Part shown: in pieces, positions 59,963-64,000 of the stretch | Layout: each line of letters opens with the position of its first letter | Numbering within the stretch: the first letter of the stretch is position 1 | Assembly: GCF_001641635.1 (NCBI RefSeq) | Contig: NZ_LUUB01000022.1 | Coordinates: forward strand, 124,048-188,047 | DNA from: Bradyrhizobium centrolobii | GTDB taxonomy: Bacteria; Pseudomonadota; Alphaproteobacteria; Rhizobiales; Xanthobacteraceae | Length of the DNA: 64,000 nucleotides | Direction of reading: 5' to 3' | The notes under the pieces: generated by a model | The model's database searches: none | Seen by the model: the letters and a program-made list of their open reading frames with translations, nothing else | Told to the model about the DNA's origin: nothing | Program-made: the position numbers and the translations under genes

Positions 59963-60754
59963 CTATTCCGACGGCAGCCCCTGCGCGAGGCTGCGAAAGC
60001 GCAGCGGCGCCAGCGAGGATGCCCGCTCCCACCAGTCGGCGACACGGTCGTCGAGTGCGGTCGTGCCGCGGCCCTGGCCGGGAAAGATCCGAATCTGCTG
60101 GACTGCCTCGGCCTCGAAGCCCCTGCCCTTGCGCGTGATCCTGATGGCGGCGCCTTCGCGGTCCCGCTGCGTGAGCGGCACAAGAAGACGGCCGCGCGGA
60201 CGGAGCGACTGAAGCCAGAGCGGTTGCGGATGCGAGAAGCCGGCATGCACGATGATCACGTCGGCCGGACTGCCGATGTCCGCACAGCCATCGCCGTGGA
60301 CGACATCGACATTGCGATACCGCGCGAGGTATAAGGCGGCGCGCCGCGCCAGACGCTCGTCGCACTCGATCGCACGCACCTCGCCTTTCGGGCCCACCAT
60401 CTTCGACAGCACCGCCGAGAAATAGCCGAGCCCGCACCCGACCTGCACCACGCGCTGCTTCGGCCTGACATCGAGCACATCGATGAAATGCGCCCACAGG
60501 CTCGGCAATCCAGTGTCGAGCCTGCGGCGCGCATCGATCGCGACCAGCACGTTGCCATAGAGATGAACGGGGTCGGCGTCCGGCGTCAGGCGATAGCTCC
60601 GCGCCGCCTCGCTCTTGATGCGCCACGGGCCGCCCTGCAGAAAGTCCTCGCGCGGCACAGTCGCTAGCGCGTCGAGCAGGCGCGGCGATGAAATCCGCTC
60701 GCGCTTCGCAATCAGCTCGACGTAACGCGCGCGCGCGGCCGCCAGATCGCTCAT
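59963..60754 (-). CDS. Protein-L-isoaspartate O-methyltransferase-like protein
   Basis: A 263-residue SAM-dependent methyltransferase of the PCMT/rRNA-adenine type fold. ALATVPREDFLQGGPWRI is the PCMT N-terminal signature, VVQVGCGLGYFSAVLSKMVG the SAM-binding motif, and IVHAGFSHPQPLWLQSLRPRG the later core. It may repair isoaspartyl residues or act on another substrate; the sequence is more divergent than housekeeping Pcm. It overlaps the upstream cyclase gene by 4 bases, so the two are coupled. Confidence 0.8.
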   Translation of the reverse strand: MSDLAAARARYVELIAKRERISSPRLLDALATVPREDFLQGGPWRIKSEAARSYRLTPDADPVHLYGNVLVAIDARRRLDTGLPSLWAHFIDVLDVRPKQRVVQVGCGLGYFSAVLSKMVGPKGEVRAIECDERLARRAALYLARYRNVDVVHGDGCADIGSPADVIIVHAGFSHPQPLWLQSLRPRGRLLVPLTQRDREGAAIRITRKGRGFEAEAVQQIRIFPGQGRGTTALDDRVADWWERASSLAPLRFRSLAQGLPSE

Positions 60755-63700
60755 CGCACCGGATCGACCCGGTGACGGTCAGTGGGTACGTCCGCGCCGA
60801 GCTCGTTCATGAGCTGCATCGCCAGCTTGAGGTCCGGCGTGAGGAAACCTTCGCTGAACCTGCCGACGATCGGCGCGAGCAGAAGGCTTGCATGCTCGCG
60901 CCGGCCGGCATCCTGCGACAGGCGCGCGAGGCTGACGGCGGTTCGAAGCTCCCAGGACAATGCGCCCTGCTTGCGCGCGGTCTCCAGCGACAGGCCGAAC
61001 AGATCCTCTGCCTCCTGCACCGACGCCGGGTTGCCGTCCGACAGGGTGATCTCGCCCTGCAGGCGATAGACCTCGGCGAGATAGGAGTGATCGCCCGTCC
61101 GTCTTGCGGTCGCGAGCGCGCCGTCGAGAGCGCGCAAGGCCGCCTCACGCAGGCCGACCTTGGCGTAGGCCTCCGCGAGCAAGCACCTGAACCAGCAGCC
61201 CGCGAGCCAGGAATCCATCGCCTCATACTCGTCGAGGCCGAAGCGCATCTGGCTCAGACCTTCGTCGGTTTCGCCGAGCTGGGTCAGCGCCCAGCCGCGC
61301 AGGATCGCCGCCTGCTGCTTCCAGTGCAGAAAATTGTGCTCGGTCGCGATGATCATGGCGCGGTTGGCGTGGTCGCGAGTGCCCTCGACGTCGCGCAAGT
61401 GCTGGCAGAGATAGGCGCCGAACACGAGCGCGAAGGCGAGTGTGAAGGGATGGCGGATCTTCTCCGCATTCGCGATCGCCTGCTCGCTGTGCTGGCGCGC
61501 CGCATCGGGACGGCCGAGGAACCACAGGAGGTAGCCGAGATAGGACAGCGAGACGACACCTGGATCGGTGCCGTGCCGCTCCATCAGGTCGGAGTGCAGG
61601 TCGGGGCTGTAGAGGTTGATGCAGCGGTGCAGATGATGCTGCGAGGCGGCAAAGCGGCCGCGATAGAGCATGGTCATCGCGATGGCGCGATGCGCCTCGA
61701 TGAGATAGCCGGTCTGCTGCGCCGGCTGCGCCCGCTCGTTCAGCCGTTCGCGCTTGGCGAACTTCAGCAGCTCGACGCTGAGATCATGCGCGCGGGTGAG
61801 GTCGGCGCGGATGAAATGGCACACCCAGAGCCCGCGGGTGGCGGCGAAGGCCTTCTCCTCGTCGTCGAGCTGCTGGCCAAGCTCGAGCGCGCGGGTGTAA
61901 TTCTCCTCGACCTCCTGCACGGCATAGCCCTTGGCCGCGATCAGCGCGTTGCCGAGCGCGATGCGCAGCTCGAGCTCGATCTCGTCGGCGCCCTGCATGC
62001 GTGGATTGGCCTGGACCACGCCGAGACCGCGGCGCAGATGGCCGATCGCCTCCAGATTGGCGCCGCTCTTGGCCGCCTGCTTGCCGGCCTTGAGCCAGAA
62101 GCTCGCCGCGCCCTCGCTCTGGCCGGACTCGGTCAGATGATGGGCGAGGAGCTCCGGCTCGCGGTCGGTCTTCTCCGGATACATCTCGGCGAGCACCTGT
62201 GCGATCCGGGAATGCAGCTTGCGCCGTTCGCTGTGCAGCAGGCTCGCATGCGCGGCATTCTGGATCATCACGTGCTTGAAGGAATAGAGCGCATCCGGCG
62301 GATGGCCGCGGCGCACGATCAGCCCCGCCCCTTCCAGATGATTGAGCGCCGCCTCGATCTGCTCCGCCGGGGTGTTGGCAACCGCGTGAAGCGTCTCGTA
62401 GGAGAACTCACGGCCGATGGTGGCTCCGATCTGCGCGATCCGCTTGAACGGCCCCATCCGGTCGAGGCGCGCCATCAGCGAGTCCGTCAGCGTCGCCGGG
62501 ATCGCGAGCTGGCGCCACGGGCCCGACAGCACGTAGCGGCCGTGCCGTTCCGTCAGCACGTTGGATTCGAGAACGGTCTTGGTCAGCTCCTCGAGGAACA
62601 GCGGCACGCCGTCGGTCTTGACGATGATCTCCTCGACGACTTCCTTGGGAAGCTCGCGGCCGGCGACGCGCTCGACCATGGTCGCGCGCAACTGGCGGCT
62701 CAGGCGGTTCAGCACCAGGGTGGTGATGTGCGAATGCGCGTTCCAGCTCGGCTGGAATTCGGAGCGCGCCGTGATGATGACGAGGATCGGGCGGTTCTGC
62801 GCGCGGTCGACGAGAAGATCGACGACCTCGCGGGAGGTCGGATCGATCCAGTGCAGGTCCTCGAGGGCAATCACCAGCGGCATGTCGCGCGCGAGCCCCA
62901 GGAGATGATTGACCAGCGCCGCGACGGTTGCGTCCTTCTGCTGCTGTGGCGACAGATCGAGCGACGGATAGCGGTCCCCCGTCGGAATCGAAAGCAGTGC
63001 GGCGAGCAGCGGCGTCACCTGCTCGACATCGCCATGGGCGGCGGCGATCGCCGTCTCCAGGTTCGCCACCGTCGCGGCGGACGCGTCCTCACGGTCGAGG
63101 CCGAGGGAGAATTTGAGCTGCTCGATGAAGGGATAGAACGCCGTCGACGTATGATAGGGCGAGCACTGGAACGAGACGTGTCCGTGCCGGTCGCCCGCAA
63201 TGCGCTCGAAGATTTCCTGCACGATGCGCGACTTGCCGATGCCGGGCTCGCCGAACTTGACGACGACCTGGCCGTCGCCCTCCTTGGCCTGCTGCCAGCG
63301 GCCGGTCAGAAGCGCGATCTCCTCCTCGCGATTGACGAGCGGGGTCAGCCGCGTGCCCATGGCGGCGGCAAAACGGGTTTCCACCCGCGACGCGCGCACC
63401 ACGTGCCAGGCCTGGGCTTTCTCCGAGATACCCTTCAGCGCATGGACGCCGAGATTGCGGTAGTCGAATTTTCCCTTGATCAGCGACTGCGTCGACGAGG
63501 AGATCACGACTCCGTTCGGCGGCGCCAAACCTTGCAGCCGCGCGGCGAGATTGACGGTTTCTCCGACCGCGGAGTCGCGCTCTTCGGTGCCCTGGCCAAC
63601 GAGATCGCCGACCACGACGAGGCCGGTCGCGATTCCGATGCGGACGGCGGGCGCGTGGCTGAGTGCGCCACGCGGCTCGATCGCGCGCGCGGTCGACAGC

Positions 63701-64000
63701 ACCCGTACGATCTCGAGCCCGGCGCGCACCGCGCGCTCGGCATCATCCTCATGCGCAGTCGGATAGCCGAAATAGACCAGGATACCGTCGCCGACAAAGC
63801 GGGCCGCAAAACCTTCATAGTGCTTCACTACGCGGACGCAGGTTTCGCGAAAGCTCGCGATCATGTCGCGCACGTCTTCCGGATCGAACTGGACCGAGAG
63901 CGAGGTTGAATCCACCATGTCACAGAACATGGTGGTGAGCTGACGCCGTTCGGCACCGGCTTCCGTTCGGGCCTGGGGACGCGACGCCGCGGCCGGCTTC
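60751..64000 (-). CDS. Class III adenylate/guanylate cyclase - ATPase - TPR protein (5' end beyond window)
   Basis: At least 1083 codons are visible, and the frame remains open to base 64000, so the start lies outside. The cyclase domain reads RRQLTTMFCDMVDSTSLS, FAARFVGDGILVYFG and VNLAARLQGLAPPNG, with both metal aspartates present. Next come an AAA/STAND-like ATPase (VKFGEPGIGKSRIVQE, VIALEDLHWIDPTS) and a long TPR-like helical region. The domain order parallels the cyclase at 15239-18523, but the SAM domain is not visible. It overlaps the isoaspartyl methyltransferase-like gene by 4 bases. Confidence 0.88.
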   Translation of the reverse strand, partial: KPAAASRPQARTEAGAERRQLTTMFCDMVDSTSLSVQFDPEDVRDMIASFRETCVRVVKHYEGFAARFVGDGILVYFGYPTAHEDDAERAVRAGLEIVRVLSTARAIEPRGALSHAPAVRIGIATGLVVVGDLVGQGTEERDSAVGETVNLAARLQGLAPPNGVVISSSTQSLIKGKFDYRNLGVHALKGISEKAQAWHVVRASRVETRFAAAMGTRLTPLVNREEEIALLTGRWQQAKEGDGQVVVKFGEPGIGKSRIVQEIFERIAGDRHGHVSFQCSPYHTSTAFYPFIEQLKFSLGLDREDASAATVANLETAIAAAHGDVEQVTPLLAALLSIPTGDRYPSLDLSPQQQKDATVAALVNHLLGLARDMPLVIALEDLHWIDPTSREVVDLLVDRAQNRPILVIITARSEFQPSWNAHSHITTLVLNRLSRQLRATMVERVAGRELPKEVVEEIIVKTDGVPLFLEELTKTVLESNVLTERHGRYVLSGPWRQLAIPATLTDSLMARLDRMGPFKRIAQIGATIGREFSYETLHAVANTPAEQIEAALNHLEGAGLIVRRGHPPDALYSFKHVMIQNAAHASLLHSERRKLHSRIAQVLAEMYPEKTDREPELLAHHLTESGQSEGAASFWLKAGKQAAKSGANLEAIGHLRRGLGVVQANPRMQGADEIELELRIALGNALIAAKGYAVQEVEENYTRALELGQQLDDEEKAFAATRGLWVCHFIRADLTRAHDLSVELLKFAKRERLNERAQPAQQTGYLIEAHRAIAMTMLYRGRFAASQHHLHRCINLYSPDLHSDLMERHGTDPGVVSLSYLGYLLWFLGRPDAARQHSEQAIANAEKIRHPFTLAFALVFGAYLCQHLRDVEGTRDHANRAMIIATEHNFLHWKQQAAILRGWALTQLGETDEGLSQMRFGLDEYEAMDSWLAGCWFRCLLAEAYAKVGLREAALRALDGALATARRTGDHSYLAEVYRLQGEITLSDGNPASVQEAEDLFGLSLETARKQGALSWELRTAVSLARLSQDAGRREHASLLLAPIVGRFSEGFLTPDLKLAMQLMNELGADVPTDRHRVDPVR

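Noticed and set aside
60688..63909. 1073-codon plus-strand frame opposite the terminal cyclase gene
   Set aside because: It is the antisense of a strongly supported cyclase-ATPase-TPR gene, and its residues show no domain.
44102..64000. CRISPR arrays in the window
   Set aside because: I saw no array of regularly spaced short repeats here or elsewhere in the window; the repeats found are intergenic palindromes or attachment sites.

Overview
The window reads as chromosomal DNA of a high-GC alphaproteobacterium. The closest fit is Bradyrhizobium or a near relative (Nitrobacteraceae). This rests on base composition, large TPR-linked cyclases, many solute-binding proteins without permeases, GC-rich intergenic palindromes and the style of the proteins. 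It is inference: no 16S or search was available.

Layout. (1) 1-4761: tungstate/molybdate-type uptake. A MoeA-like gene pair and tupB-tupC-tupA run leftward, with a divergent HTH plus binding-domain regulator. (2) 4865-8238: three periplasmic binding proteins (LivK-like, TAXI, TctC/Bug) without membrane partners. (3) 8567-8642: an intact tRNA-Ile(CAU) gene. Its 3' half is repeated at 18720 and 26153, so 8643-26196 looks like two tandem genomic islands at the tRNA, with a decayed integrase to the right of the third copy. Island I has two HEPN-like proteins (one fused to a PD-(D/E)XK nuclease-like domain), a truncated IS3 element, a GST fragment, a threonine dehydratase-like enzyme, a glycosyltransferase remnant, a phosphodiesterase/pyrophosphatase and a 1094-aa SAM-cyclase-ATPase-TPR protein. 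Island II has a split chromate transporter with a CYTH-like protein, and a DUF849/BKACE-CMD-VOC catabolic block with an AraC regulator.

(4) 26550-31070: an eroded accessory stretch with a secreted Cys/Gly-repeat peptide, gene fragments, an orphan response regulator and a berberine-bridge-type oxidase, bounded by two copies of an aspartokinase 3' end. (5) 30945-36357: amino-sugar/cell-wall recycling (GlcNAc-6-P deacetylase, GlcNAc kinase, MurNAc-6-P etherase, SIS deaminase) with an aspartokinase paralogue abutting nagA. (6) 36844-42597: small secreted protein, cyclase, CMD protein, RidA, quinone-type oxidoreductase, LysR, HutD. (7) 42922-45817: aroE-like dehydrogenase, amidohydrolase and LivK-like protein, probably shikimate/quinate-type aromatic use. 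(8) 46390-48945: a four-gene bufferin operon (precursor, MNIO/DUF692 oxidase, DUF2063 partner, DoxX). (9) 48975-55682: a TetR-CMD-SDR operon divergent from a binding-protein/MBL/TctC/VOC operon, with two palindromic operators between them. (10) 55695-64000: polysaccharide flippase, glycosyltransferase remnant, TAT-exported GH10 xylanase, glycosyltransferase-like protein, isoaspartyl-methyltransferase-like protein and a third TPR-cyclase running off the window.

The strongest leads for new biology are the tRNA-proximal HEPN/nuclease pair, the Cys-Gly secreted peptide and the CYTH-like protein in the chromate operon. The bufferin operon is a recently described RiPP system and is complete here.
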